Source of the DNA: Pantoea phytobeneficialis
GTDB taxonomy: Bacteria > Pseudomonadota > Gammaproteobacteria > Enterobacterales > Enterobacteriaceae
DNA: 64,000 nt
Direction of reading: 5' to 3'
NCBI RefSeq assembly: GCF_009728735.1
Contig: NZ_CP024640.1
Location: forward strand, 1 to 64,000
In this document: piece by piece, positions 55,808 to 64,000 of the stretch
Layout: each line of letters opens with the position of its first letter
How positions within the stretch are numbered: position 1 is the first letter of the stretch
Position numbers and translations under genes: made by a program
Notes under the pieces: model-generated
What the model was told of the DNA's origin: nothing
The model's input: the letters and a program-made list of their open reading frames with translations, nothing else
Database searches by the model: none

Positions 55808-56707
55808 TCATAACGCGGTGGAAAACAACAATTCTCGCAACCAGCGATGTCCCGGATCGCGATGGGTGCGCTCATGCCAGGCGACGGATTTGGTAAAACC
55901 TGGGATATCCAATGGCGGTGCCACGATTTTCAACCCGGCGGTGTTCAATGCCAGCCTGCGCGGTACCACGCTGATTAAATCACTCACGCGCAGGATTTCC
56001 GGCAGAACCAGAAAACTGCACACCGAGAGCGTTACCCGGCGAGAACGCCCCAGTGTCGCCAGTGCTTCATCGGTGACACCATAAAAACTGCCTCCAACAT
56101 ACGACACCAACGCATGATCCTGGGAGCAGAACTCATCTAATGACAGGACGCCGGATTGTGCCAGTGGATGATCGGCGCGCAGCAGGCACACATAATCTTC
56201 CGCATATAGCGTTTTTGCGTGTAACTCGGGTGGGGTGGTTTCTGGGGTAATCAGCGCGACATCCACCGCGCCACGTTCAAACTGCATCGGCAATAGGTCG
56301 TTATTGACCGGGAGTACCGCCACACGGATGCCCGGTGCCTGCTGACGTAAGGCGGCCATAAACGGCACCACGACAGCGCGCAACGCATAATCTGTCGCGG
56401 CGACGTTGAGGGTCATCTCAGCGGTTGCCGGATCAAATTCACGCGGCTTCAGCAGCTCCCCAACTTCGGCAAGGATGTTTTTTACCGGCGTTGCCAGTTC
56501 AAGCGCACGCAAGGTGGGCACAATGCCACGCTGCGCGCGGGTGAATAACGGATCGTCAAAGCATTCACGTAACCGGGTAAGCATACCGCTGACGGCGGGC
56601 TGCGTCAGTGATAGCCGCTCCGCAGCGCGCGTGACGCTGCGTTCATCCAACAGCGCGTCGAGTGCTTTCAGCAGGTTGAGATCCAGATTTCTGATATCGG
56701 TTTTCAT
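55808..56707 (-). CDS. LysR-family regulator
   Basis: 299 residues from the ATG at 56707 (AGGTGA upstream; a GTG three codons earlier is possible). The helix-turn-helix is LLKALDALLDERSVTRAAERLSLTQPAVSGMLTRLRE. The type is NodD/NahR-like (DPLFTRAQRGIVPT; LDLNLLKALDALL). It is divergent from the LacI-regulated MFS operon and upstream of a cupin gene. The target and ligand are unknown. Confidence 0.9.
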   Translation of the reverse strand: MKTDIRNLDLNLLKALDALLDERSVTRAAERLSLTQPAVSGMLTRLRECFDDPLFTRAQRGIVPTLRALELATPVKNILAEVGELLKPREFDPATAEMTLNVAATDYALRAVVVPFMAALRQQAPGIRVAVLPVNNDLLPMQFERGAVDVALITPETTPPELHAKTLYAEDYVCLLRADHPLAQSGVLSLDEFCSQDHALVSYVGGSFYGVTDEALATLGRSRRVTLSVCSFLVLPEILRVSDLISVVPRRLALNTAGLKIVAPPLDIPGFTKSVAWHERTHRDPGHRWLRELLFSTAL

Positions 56708-56896
56708 GTTATTCACCTGGCGGGTGAGAAAAGATATTGCGAAAAACTATATCACGGGAAACAAACTTCGGTTCTCGTTATTTCACCGTTGGATCTTCAA
56801 CGTTCCACCGGCGGCATTGATGCCGACCGGGTCAGGTGCTGAAGCCGTCACTTTCCAATGTTTAAAAATGTGATCAACCTGCGATATATTTATTTT

Positions 56897-56908
56897 GTAA
56901 TCGATTAC
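56897..56908. promoter_or_regulatory. LacI-type operator 1 (MFS operon)
   Basis: Perfect 12-bp palindrome GTAATCGATTAC in the promoter of the MFS-TIM-Gfo operon. Confidence 0.8.
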
Positions 56909-56928
56909 TTTTCATTTCGTCGTGAATT

Positions 56929-56940
56929 GTAATCGATTAC
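56929..56940. promoter_or_regulatory. LacI-type operator 2 (MFS operon)
   Basis: Second GTAATCGATTAC, 32 bp from operator 1 and 19 bases before the MFS start codon. A third copy lies at 62362. Confidence 0.8.
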
Positions 56941-56959
56941 TTTTCTCTGTGAGGCTTAT

Positions 56960-58189
56960 ATGCTGTCTACAACACAAGATTCTGAAAACACAGCAGTCGC
57001 CCAGCGCATGCTGGTGCCACGCCTGTCATTGATGATGTTTCTGCAATTTTTTATCTGGGGAAGTTGGTCGGTCACCCTCGGATTGGTGATGACACAACAC
57101 AATATGGCGTTACTGATTGGCGATGCGTTTTCCGCCGGACCGATTGCGTCGATTCTCTCCCCTTTCGTATTAGGGATGCTGGTGGACCGCTTTTTTCCGT
57201 CGCAGCGCGTGCTGGCGGTGATGCATCTGGCAGGGGCGGTGATTCTGTGGTTTGTCCCCCAGGCGATGATCGCCGAAAACGGCGCGCAGCTGATCGCGTT
57301 GTTGTTTGGTTACACGCTGTGCTACATGCCAACCCTGGCATTAACTAACAACATTGCTTTCCACAGCCTGGCGAGCAGTGAGAAGAGTTTTCCGGTGGTG
57401 CGCGTGTTTGGCACTATTGGTTGGATCGTCGCGGGTATTTTTATCGGTGTCACAGGCATTGCCGCCAGCACCACAATTTTCTCCGTGGCGGCGATTTGTT
57501 CGGTGATGCTGGCGGTTTATAGCCTGACGCTGCCGCACACCCCTGCGCCCGCTAAAGGTCTGCCGTTCAAAGTGCGGGATTTGTTCTGCGCTGACGCCTT
57601 TGCGCTGCTGAAAATTCGGCACTTCTTTATCTTTGCGTTGTGCGCCACGTTGATCTCGATTCCGCTCGGTACCTACTACGCCTATACCGCTTCCTGGTTA
57701 TCTGACGCCGGGGTTGAGAATGTCAGCACCATCATGTCCTTCGGCCAAATGTCAGAAATCTTTTTCATGCTGGTGATCCCGTTGCTGTTCCGCCGGCTGG
57801 GTGTGAAATACATGCTGCTGGTGGGGATGTGTGCCTGGTTCGTACGTTATGCGTTGTTTGCCTTGGGGATGGGGGAAGAGGGACGTGCCTTGATCTGGCT
57901 TGGCATTCTGCTGCACGGCGTCTGTTACGACTTCTTCTTTGTTGTGGGTTTTATCTACACCGACCGCGTTGCTGGCGAAAAAGTGAAAGGCCAGGCGCAA
58001 AGCATGGTGGTGATGTTTACCTACGGTATCGGCATGCTGCTCGGCTCGCAAATATCGGGTGCGCTGTATAACCACCTGGTCGCGGGTCAGGTATCGGCGC
58101 AGAGCTGGGCCCTGTTCTGGTGGATACCGGCGGTTGCCGCTGCCGTTATCGCTGTCATTTTCCTGTTTTCATTTAAATATCGCGATTGA
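56960..58189 (+). CDS. NupG/YegT-type MFS transporter
   Basis: 409 residues, twelve membrane segments. The nucleoside:proton symporter family pattern is present (LSLMMFLQFFIWGSWSVTLG; GPIASILSPFVLGMLVDRFF; RVFGTIGWIVAGIFIG). Members of this family in sugar operons may carry glycosides rather than nucleosides. It is the first gene of a three-gene operon with two GTAATCGATTAC operators. Confidence 0.9.
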   Translation: MLSTTQDSENTAVAQRMLVPRLSLMMFLQFFIWGSWSVTLGLVMTQHNMALLIGDAFSAGPIASILSPFVLGMLVDRFFPSQRVLAVMHLAGAVILWFVPQAMIAENGAQLIALLFGYTLCYMPTLALTNNIAFHSLASSEKSFPVVRVFGTIGWIVAGIFIGVTGIAASTTIFSVAAICSVMLAVYSLTLPHTPAPAKGLPFKVRDLFCADAFALLKIRHFFIFALCATLISIPLGTYYAYTASWLSDAGVENVSTIMSFGQMSEIFFMLVIPLLFRRLGVKYMLLVGMCAWFVRYALFALGMGEEGRALIWLGILLHGVCYDFFFVVGFIYTDRVAGEKVKGQAQSMVVMFTYGIGMLLGSQISGALYNHLVAGQVSAQSWALFWWIPAVAAAVIAVIFLFSFKYRD

Positions 58190-58206
58190 TGGTTTTGGAG
58201 GTGGTT

Positions 58207-59280
58207 GTGCAGACGTTAAAAGGTCCGGGTATTTTTCTGTCACAGTTTATTGGTGCCGGGGCACCTTACAACTCGCTGGAGGGATTGGCGCAGTGGGCTG
58301 CCGCGTTGGGGTACAAGGCGTTGCAGATCCCCTGTAATCATCCACACATTTTTGATCTCGCAAAGGCCGCGACCAGCCAGACCTATTGTGACGAGGTGAT
58401 GGGTTCGCTGGCGCAATATGGTCTGGCGATCAGTGAATTATCCACCCACCTGGAGGGGCAGTTGATTGCCGTACATCCGGCACATGATGCGGCATTTGAT
58501 GGTTTCGCCCCGCCGTCAGTACGTGGGAATGCGACCCAACGCACCGCATGGGCGACGGAGCAGGTGAAACGGGCCGCCGCTGCATCGGCCAGGCTGGGAT
58601 TAACGGCACATGCCACGTTTTCGGGGGCGCTGGCGTGGCCCTATCTTTATCCCTGGCCGCCACATAACCCGTTGTTGCTGGAGGAGGCGTTTGCTGAACT
58701 GGCACGTCGCTGGCGACCCGTGTTGGATGTCTTTGATCAGCACGGCGTGGATGTGTGCTATGAACTGCATCCTGGGGAAGATCTGCATGATGGCATCACG
58801 TTCGAGCGTTTTCTGGCGGCGGTGAATAACCACCCCCGTTGCAATATTCTGTTCGATCCCAGCCATCTTCATCTGCAACATATTGATTATTTGCAATTTA
58901 TCGATATCTACCATGCGCGCATCAAAGCCTTTCATGTGAAGGATGCTGAGTACTTACCCAACGGACGCAGCGGCGTATATGGCGGCTATCAACGCTGGAT
59001 CGATCGTGCCGGACGTTTCCGCTCACCCGGCGATGGACAAATCAATTTCAAAAGCATTTTCAGCAAGCTGGCGCAGTACGACTACGACGGTTGGGCCGTG
59101 CTGGAGTGGGAATGCTGCCTGAAAGATGCCGATACCGGCGCGCGCGAGGGGGCAGAATTTATTCGTCAGCACATTATTCCGGTGGCGGATCGCGCGTTTG
59201 ATGACTTTGCCGCAGGCAGTGACTCACGCGCCAGCGTTCGCGCTCAGCTTGGCCTGACGGGAGGTGTCGGAGATGATTAA
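58207..59280 (+). CDS. Sugar phosphate isomerase/epimerase-like TIM barrel
   Basis: 357 residues from the GTG at 58207 (GGAGG seven bases upstream); an ATG at 58189 lacks this spacing. AP_endonuc_2 fold with metal ligands suggested in DVCYELHPGEDL, NILFDPSHLHLQ, KAFHVKDAEY and AVLEWEC. It is similar to enzymes paired with Gfo/Idh/MocA dehydrogenases in keto-sugar, inositol and glycoside pathways. It overlaps the next gene by eight bases. Confidence 0.87.
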   Translation: MQTLKGPGIFLSQFIGAGAPYNSLEGLAQWAAALGYKALQIPCNHPHIFDLAKAATSQTYCDEVMGSLAQYGLAISELSTHLEGQLIAVHPAHDAAFDGFAPPSVRGNATQRTAWATEQVKRAAAASARLGLTAHATFSGALAWPYLYPWPPHNPLLLEEAFAELARRWRPVLDVFDQHGVDVCYELHPGEDLHDGITFERFLAAVNNHPRCNILFDPSHLHLQHIDYLQFIDIYHARIKAFHVKDAEYLPNGRSGVYGGYQRWIDRAGRFRSPGDGQINFKSIFSKLAQYDYDGWAVLEWECCLKDADTGAREGAEFIRQHIIPVADRAFDDFAAGSDSRASVRAQLGLTGGVGDD

Positions 59281-60421
59281 TGTTGGCATTATTGGTACCG
59301 GCTTTATCGGTCCGGCGCACATTGAAGCGCTGCGCCGACTCGGCAATGTTCAGGTGGTGGCGATTTGCGATAGCGACCAGGCGAGCGCTGAAGCGCGGGC
59401 GTCGCAGCTCAATGTTCCGAGTGCGTATAGCGATGTCGCGGCGTTTTTACGCCATCCCGGTTTGCAGGCGGTCCATAACTGCACGCCGAATCATCTGCAT
59501 GCGGCGATCAATCGCCAGATTATTCAGGCGGGTAAACATGTGTTTTCAGAGAAGCCGTTGTGCATGACGCTGGAAGAGGCGGCTGAACTGGTGCGACTGG
59601 CGGATGAAGCGGGCGTGGTACACGGCGTCAGTTTTGTTTACCGTCAGTTTGCCCTGGTGCAACAGGCGGCCAGCATGTTGCGCCAGGGAGAGTTGGGCCG
59701 ATTATTCGCGGCGCAGGGAAGTTATTTGCAGGATTGGATGCTGGAAGAAACCGATTATAACTGGCGTGTTGAGGCCGGGAAGGGAGGAGTGTCGCGCGCG
59801 GTAGCTGACATTGGTTCACACTGGTGCGACACCATTCAGTTCATTACCGGACGTAAAATTGTCGCGGTGCTGGCCGACCTGGCAATCGTCTGGCCGACAC
59901 GCAAAGCCAATCTTAACGCGGTATCCACTTTCAGCGCCCGGCAGCAGCAAGTCTGCTATGAAGACCGCCCGGTGACTACCGAAGATATGGGATTCGTGCT
60001 GTTTCGCTTTGACGATGGCAGCAAGGGGTGTTTCAGCGTGTCGCAGGTTTCTGCCGGACGCAAAAATCGTCTCAACCTTGAGGTGAGCGGCAGTGCCGCC
60101 TCGCTGGCATGGGATCAGGAAACGCCGCAACAGTTGTGGCTGGGTTACCGGCACCAGGCTAACCGGGTGCTTTCAGACGATCCATCCCTGATGAATGCCG
60201 ACGTTGCCGGACGGGCGCGCTTTCCGGGCGGCCATATTGAGGGCTGGCCGGACGCATTCCGCGCCATGATGCAACAGTTCTATGCGGCGGTGCAGCAGGG
60301 AGGGATGCCTGCGGGCGGTACGGCAACGTTTGCCACTTTTGCTGAAGGCGCGCAGGTGATGGCGATTGTTGATGCCATTGTGCAAAGCCATCAGCAACAG
60401 CGCTGGATGACGGTTGCGTGA
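59273..60421 (+). CDS. Gfo/Idh/MocA-family oxidoreductase
   Basis: 382 residues from the ATG at 59273 (GGGAGG upstream). NAD(P)-binding GIIGTGFIGPAHIEAL and the catalytic-lysine motif KHVFSEKPLCMTLEEA are followed by ISSHWCD-like ADIGSHWCDTIQFITG. It oxidises a sugar or polyol. In family pathways such enzymes make 3-keto-sugars that TIM-barrel partners then process. It is the last gene of the operon. Confidence 0.92.
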   Translation: MINVGIIGTGFIGPAHIEALRRLGNVQVVAICDSDQASAEARASQLNVPSAYSDVAAFLRHPGLQAVHNCTPNHLHAAINRQIIQAGKHVFSEKPLCMTLEEAAELVRLADEAGVVHGVSFVYRQFALVQQAASMLRQGELGRLFAAQGSYLQDWMLEETDYNWRVEAGKGGVSRAVADIGSHWCDTIQFITGRKIVAVLADLAIVWPTRKANLNAVSTFSARQQQVCYEDRPVTTEDMGFVLFRFDDGSKGCFSVSQVSAGRKNRLNLEVSGSAASLAWDQETPQQLWLGYRHQANRVLSDDPSLMNADVAGRARFPGGHIEGWPDAFRAMMQQFYAAVQQGGMPAGGTATFATFAEGAQVMAIVDAIVQSHQQQRWMTVA

Positions 60422-60426
60422 TGACG

Positions 60427-60454
60427 CGTAAGCCCGGTCGATGCCGGGCTTACG
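60427..60454. terminator. Hairpin after the Gfo/Idh/MocA gene
   Basis: CGTAAGCCCGG and CCGGGCTTACG form a perfect 11-bp stem around six bases, six bases after the stop. Confidence 0.8.
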
Positions 60455-60506
60455 TATTTATGGTAGCCTGCATGCCATCAGTTTCTCAGCAGGAAATATT
60501 GCCAAC

Positions 60507-61487
60507 ATGTCCATCCAAAAAATCGCCAGGCTGGCGGGCGTTTCCGTTGCCACGGTTTCGCGTGTGCTGAACAACAGTGACACCGTAAAGGAAAAAAATC
60601 GGGTAAAAGTCCTGGAGGCAATCAAAGCGAGCAACTATCAACCGAACCTGTTGGCGCGTCAGTTGCGTACATCACGCAGTTCCATGGTGCTGGTTCTGGT
60701 TTCTGATATTTCCAATCCCTTTTGCGCTGAGTTGGTCAAAGGGATCGAGGAGCAGGCCGAGCAGAACGGCTACCGAATTTTACTGTGCAACTCAGGTTCA
60801 GATATCAATCGCTCACGCTCCAGCCTGCAACTGCTCTCCGGCAAAATTGTGGATGGGGTCATCACCATGGATGCCATCACCACCCTGCCTGAATTAACCG
60901 AATTGATTGGCACCACTCCCTGGGTGCAGTGCGCCGAATATGCCGACGCCGGGAATGTTTCCTGTGTCGGCATCAGTGACATTGATGCTTCACGTCAACT
61001 GGTACGCTATCTGGCCGGGAAGGGCCGCCAGCGCATTGCACTGATTAATCACGATCTCAGCTACAAGTATGCCCAATTGCGTCAGCAGGGTTATCAGCAG
61101 GAACTGGCCTCGCTTCAACAGGATTGGCAGGCGATCACTTACGCCAGTGAACTGAGTTTTCATGCCGGTAAGCAGGCAATGGAAATGTTGTTGAAGCGCG
61201 AAACGCGACCGGATGCGGTGTTCGCCGTTTCCGATACGCTGGCTGCGGGGGCGATGTCAGCGATTGAGCAGGCAGGCCTGCGGGTGCCGCAGGATATCGC
61301 GGTGGCTGGTTTTGATGGCACGGAACTGGCGGAAATGGTTTCGCCGCCGCTAACCACCATCGTACAACCCTCACGCGATATTGGCCGTAAAGCCTTTACC
61401 CTGCTGCTGGCGAAGATCGAAAACCCAGACTCCCCGCCGGAGAGAGTCATCATGGACTGGCACCTGGAAGTACGTGCCAGCGCCTGA
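60507..61487 (+). CDS. LacI-family regulator of the glycoside-like regulon
   Basis: 326 residues from the ATG at 60507 (AGGAAA upstream). The helix-turn-helix IQKIARLAGVSVATVSRVLNNSDTV is followed by a sugar-sensor domain (SDISNPFCAELVKGIEEQ; VSDTLAAGAMSAIEQAG). It is expected to bind the three GTAATCGATTAC palindromes, which lie before the MFS operon and before the secreted TIM-barrel gene. It ends four bases before the stop of the convergent gene. Confidence 0.92.
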   Translation: MSIQKIARLAGVSVATVSRVLNNSDTVKEKNRVKVLEAIKASNYQPNLLARQLRTSRSSMVLVLVSDISNPFCAELVKGIEEQAEQNGYRILLCNSGSDINRSRSSLQLLSGKIVDGVITMDAITTLPELTELIGTTPWVQCAEYADAGNVSCVGISDIDASRQLVRYLAGKGRQRIALINHDLSYKYAQLRQQGYQQELASLQQDWQAITYASELSFHAGKQAMEMLLKRETRPDAVFAVSDTLAAGAMSAIEQAGLRVPQDIAVAGFDGTELAEMVSPPLTTIVQPSRDIGRKAFTLLLAKIENPDSPPERVIMDWHLEVRASA

Positions 61488-61491
61488 CAAC

Positions 61492-62337
61492 TCACTGCGG
61501 CAGTTTTTCCAACGCCGCACGCAGATTCTGATGTGAAGTGGTGATGATCTGCCACGGATCTTTTGGCAGGTCGTGTTCAACGATAAACCACTTCACGCCG
61601 CTGGCTTTGGCGGCGGGTAAAATGGTTTTCCAGTCGAGCAGACCGTCACCCAGCGGTGCAAAATTCATTTCATCATCACGCACCCCGATACCGGCGTTGT
61701 CTTTGGCGTGAAGGGCATAAATCCGCCCCGGATAGGCTTTCAGCAGGCGGGCAGGGTCCTGACCCCCGCGTGATACCCAGGCCGCATCCATTTCCAGCTT
61801 GAGGTTATCGCGTTTTGTGTGGTTGAGGATGATTTCAAGCGCGGTGATACCACCGTATTTCTTCATCTCAAAATTATGGTTGTGGTAGCCCAACTGGATG
61901 CCATCCTTGCGTAATTTTGCTCCCAGCTTATCCAGCTTTTGTGCGTAATCGATCCAACCTTGTTGGCTGTCCGGGCGATCCTGTGGCTCAATCCACGGCA
62001 CAATAAGGGTGTGGTTACCGATCGCCTTATTAAACGCCACGGTGGGTTGATAATCCTGCTCCAGCGCCGACAATTGTACATGCGCTGAGGTGACGGTGAG
62101 TTGATTGTCTTGCAACAGCGATTTCATTTGCGCTGCACCCAGCCCGTGCGTCCCCACCAGTTCCACATGCCTGAAGCCCGCTTTATGCGCCATCGCAAAC
62201 TGCTCAGCCGGGGTGCCTACATTGCGCAGGGTGTACATTTGCAGTGCGATTTCATTTTCCACATCGGCCGCGCTGGCCTGGGTAATGGGGAGAGCCAGTG
62301 ACGTGACTAAACCAGCCAGTACCATTAGTTTTCTCAT
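61492..62337 (-). CDS. Secreted TIM-barrel isomerase/epimerase-like protein
   Basis: 281 residues. A signal peptide (MRKLMVLAGLVTSLALPITQ, ending ASA) places an AP_endonuc_2/xylose-isomerase-like barrel in the periplasm (IALQMYTLRNVGTPAEQ; QLGYHNHNFEMKKYGG; KLEMDAAWVSRGG; ALHAKDN). Related secreted barrels occur with keto-glycoside hydrolysis. It shares the GTAATCGATTAC operator with the MFS operon, so the two are one regulon. The reaction is unknown. Confidence 0.87.
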   Translation of the reverse strand: MRKLMVLAGLVTSLALPITQASAADVENEIALQMYTLRNVGTPAEQFAMAHKAGFRHVELVGTHGLGAAQMKSLLQDNQLTVTSAHVQLSALEQDYQPTVAFNKAIGNHTLIVPWIEPQDRPDSQQGWIDYAQKLDKLGAKLRKDGIQLGYHNHNFEMKKYGGITALEIILNHTKRDNLKLEMDAAWVSRGGQDPARLLKAYPGRIYALHAKDNAGIGVRDDEMNFAPLGDGLLDWKTILPAAKASGVKWFIVEHDLPKDPWQIITTSHQNLRAALEKLPQ

Positions 62338-62361
62338 AATTTTTCATAGCCTTATTTTTAA

Positions 62362-62373
62362 GTAATCGATTAC
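62362..62373. promoter_or_regulatory. LacI-type operator 3 (secreted TIM-barrel gene)
   Basis: GTAATCGATTAC, 25 bases before the secreted TIM-barrel start; identical to the copies at 56897 and 56929. Confidence 0.8.
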
Positions 62374-62483
62374 AATTTGTATTGGCCTGAATGTATATCG
62401 TCAATGGCAAGAACATGAACTTGTTCGCAAAACGGTAAAAAAAGCGGTTCTTTGCCGTATCCTGTGTTTGGGAATTGCGAGAA

Positions 62484-64000
62484 TCAGTGGCATGTCACCT
62501 TGTGCATCACCAGGCTCATCGCCGCAGGCAGAACCGTCAGGGTCACCACGGTGGCAACACCTAGCCCGCCGATAATGGCATAGGCCATCGGTCCCCAGAA
62601 TACCTGTTCTGCAATCGGCAGCATGCCGAGTATCGCCGCACAGGCGGTCAGCAGGATCGGCCTGGCCCGGTGTTGCGCTGCTGTGATGATCGCCGCCTCA
62701 CAGGACATCCCGTGACGGAGATTGCGGTCCGCTTCACTAATAAGAATGACCGCGTTGCGGATGATCATTCCCGCCAGGGCGATAACGCCCAGCAGCGCGA
62801 CAAATCCCATTGGCGTCGCGGTTGGCAGCATGGCCAGCACCACGCCAATCAGCCCAAAGGGTGCCATCAACAGGGCCAGTAACATCCGTGAGAAACGCTG
62901 TAGCTGGATCATCAACAATACCAGCATCACGACAAGCGTGAGTGGCAGCATGGCATACACTGAGCCGTTGCCTTTATCCGACTCGGCAACCGCACCTCCT
63001 TCTTCTATCTGATAGCCGGGTGGCAGCTTGGCACGCAGGCGATTTACTGCCGGTCGCAACTGTTGTGAGACGGTCTCAGCACGCATCCCCGGTGCCAGGT
63101 CGGTTTGAACTGAGATATAAGGCAGGCGCTGGCGTCGCCAGATAACCGGATCATCCACTCCCCATGCAGGTGTAGCCACCAGGCTGAGGGGAATTTTTTC
63201 CCCCTGGTCATTCGTCAACAGCAAAGCGGACAACGTGGTCAAATCCTGGCGCTCCGTGTCATCGGCACGTAGCACCACGTCGATAAGACGATTGTGGTCG
63301 CGCAGGGTGGTGACGGTCGTACCGGACCAGATGGTATTGAGCATCTGCGCGATACTTTGCGAAGAAACTCCCGCCGCCCTGGCGGCCGTTTGGTTAATTT
63401 TCAGGGTGATGGTTCGCTCCGGTTCCCCGGCTGTGAGGTTGACCTCGCGCGTGTATGGGCTCTGGCCGAGCGTTGACGCCAGCGTCTGTGCGATCGCCTG
63501 CACCCGACCATAATCCGGGCCGGTGATGCGGTATTTCACCGGCCAGCCGACCGGTGGGCCGAGTTCCAACGGGGAGACGCGGGTGGTGATGTCGCTGAAC
63601 TGTTGGGCCAGTAGGTTTTTCAGCTGTTTTTTCAGCCGGTTACGTGCGGGGAGGTCTTTCGCCACGATAACCAGCTGGGCGATGTTTTCATTTTCCAGCA
63701 GAACATCCATTGGCAGGTAGAAGCGTATAGCCCCAGAACCCACGTAGCTGGAAAAGTGGTCTATGTCCGGATTGTGAATCAGCGCCTTTTCCAGCCGCGA
63801 CGTCTGCCGCCCGGTTTCTCTCTGAGAGGCGTTAGCCGGTAGCGTCAGGCTAACCAGTAACTCAGGCCGATCGGAAGCGGGGAAAAACTCGCCCTGCATC
63901 AAGGTTGCACCGTATGCCGCCAGGCCGAGCAGGCCCACGGCAACTCCGATCGTCAGCGCCCGGTGGTGCAGAACGGTAAGCAGCAGACGTTGATAGCCAC
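62484..64000 (-). CDS. RND-family efflux transporter (C-terminal half, runs off the window)
   Basis: The frame is open to the right edge, so the N-terminal half is missing here. At least 500 residues are visible: the second periplasmic loop (GEFFPASDRPELLVSLTLP; RITGPDYGRVQAIAQTL) and the last membrane block with the RND signature (LLALLMAPFGLIGVVLAML; GMIIRNAVILISEADR; RARPILLTACAAILGMLPIA). It is an inner-membrane proton-driven exporter of the HAE1 or heavy-metal-like type; the substrate is not predictable. The 146 bases to the TIM-barrel gene hold no gene. Confidence 0.9.
   Translation of the reverse strand, partial: GYQRLLLTVLHHRALTIGVAVGLLGLAAYGATLMQGEFFPASDRPELLVSLTLPANASQRETGRQTSRLEKALIHNPDIDHFSSYVGSGAIRFYLPMDVLLENENIAQLVIVAKDLPARNRLKKQLKNLLAQQFSDITTRVSPLELGPPVGWPVKYRITGPDYGRVQAIAQTLASTLGQSPYTREVNLTAGEPERTITLKINQTAARAAGVSSQSIAQMLNTIWSGTTVTTLRDHNRLIDVVLRADDTERQDLTTLSALLLTNDQGEKIPLSLVATPAWGVDDPVIWRRQRLPYISVQTDLAPGMRAETVSQQLRPAVNRLRAKLPPGYQIEEGGAVAESDKGNGSVYAMLPLTLVVMLVLLMIQLQRFSRMLLALLMAPFGLIGVVLAMLPTATPMGFVALLGVIALAGMIIRNAVILISEADRNLRHGMSCEAAIITAAQHRARPILLTACAAILGMLPIAEQVFWGPMAYAIIGGLGVATVVTLTVLPAAMSLVMHKVTCH

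Overview
The window looks like part of a large low-copy plasmid from an enterobacterium, most likely the Pantoea/Erwinia group. That assignment is inference: it rests on the P1-like RepA/ParA/ParB replicon at the centre, on a complete enterobacterial scr (sucrose) regulon, and on many small accessory operons that each carry their own regulator. No rRNA, tRNA, CRISPR array or phage structural gene was seen.

Layout. 1-2.4 kb: the tail of an IS110-type transposase, an orphan sulfonate-type binding protein, and a PrlF/YhaV toxin-antitoxin pair behind a near-perfect 32-bp palindrome. 2.4-10.4 kb (minus strand): a DeoR-led sugar operon with a full ABC importer, an AlsE-like epimerase and two different sugar kinases (ROK and PfkB). 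11-20.7 kb: a small unknown gene, then a nitrilase 'Nit1C' operon (Sll0783/nitrilase/radical SAM/GNAT/AIR-synthase-like/MSMEG_0570/flavoprotein) extended by an acyl-CoA synthetase and controlled by a divergent MocR-type regulator with visible repeats. 20.7-26.5 kb: a TetR gene with its operator, then parB-parA, about 16 iterons, repA, about six more iterons in the opposite orientation, a Dam-site cluster and two DnaA boxes. This reproduces the P1 mini-replicon layout. 26.5-28.2 kb is gene-poor and holds a decayed IS481-type transposase.

28.2-30 kb: small GNAT, two ASCH-domain and DinB-like genes. 30.1-39.1 kb: an aldoxime-to-acid pathway. It comprises an AraC regulator, aldoxime dehydratase, an outer-membrane channel, amidase, cobalt nitrile hydratase alpha and beta, its activator, a CbtB/CbtA cobalt importer, a phosphatase-fold protein without its catalytic histidines, and a nitroreductase. 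39.1-45.6 kb: scrR-B-A-Y-K with three ScrR operators. 45.8-49.8 kb: an LprI-like protein, a two-gene folate-independent methionine synthase (DUF1852 plus core MetE) and twin DUF1471 proteins. 49.9-56.7 kb: a siderophore receptor with a Fur box, a RibD-like deaminase, an Exc2-type lipoprotein, an OFA-family transporter, a cupin and a LysR regulator. 56.9-62.3 kb: a LacI-type regulon (NupG-type transporter, two TIM-barrel isomerase-like proteins, Gfo/Idh/MocA oxidoreductase) tied together by three copies of one 12-bp palindrome. The window ends inside an RND efflux pump gene.

The main theme is nitrile and nitrogen chemistry. Two independent nitrile-consuming systems (Nit1C nitrilase; aldoxime dehydratase/nitrile hydratase/amidase) flank the origin, next to cobalt supply and several sugar-uptake modules. 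This would suit a plant-associated lifestyle in which aldoximes, nitriles, sucrose and plant glycosides are encountered (inference).
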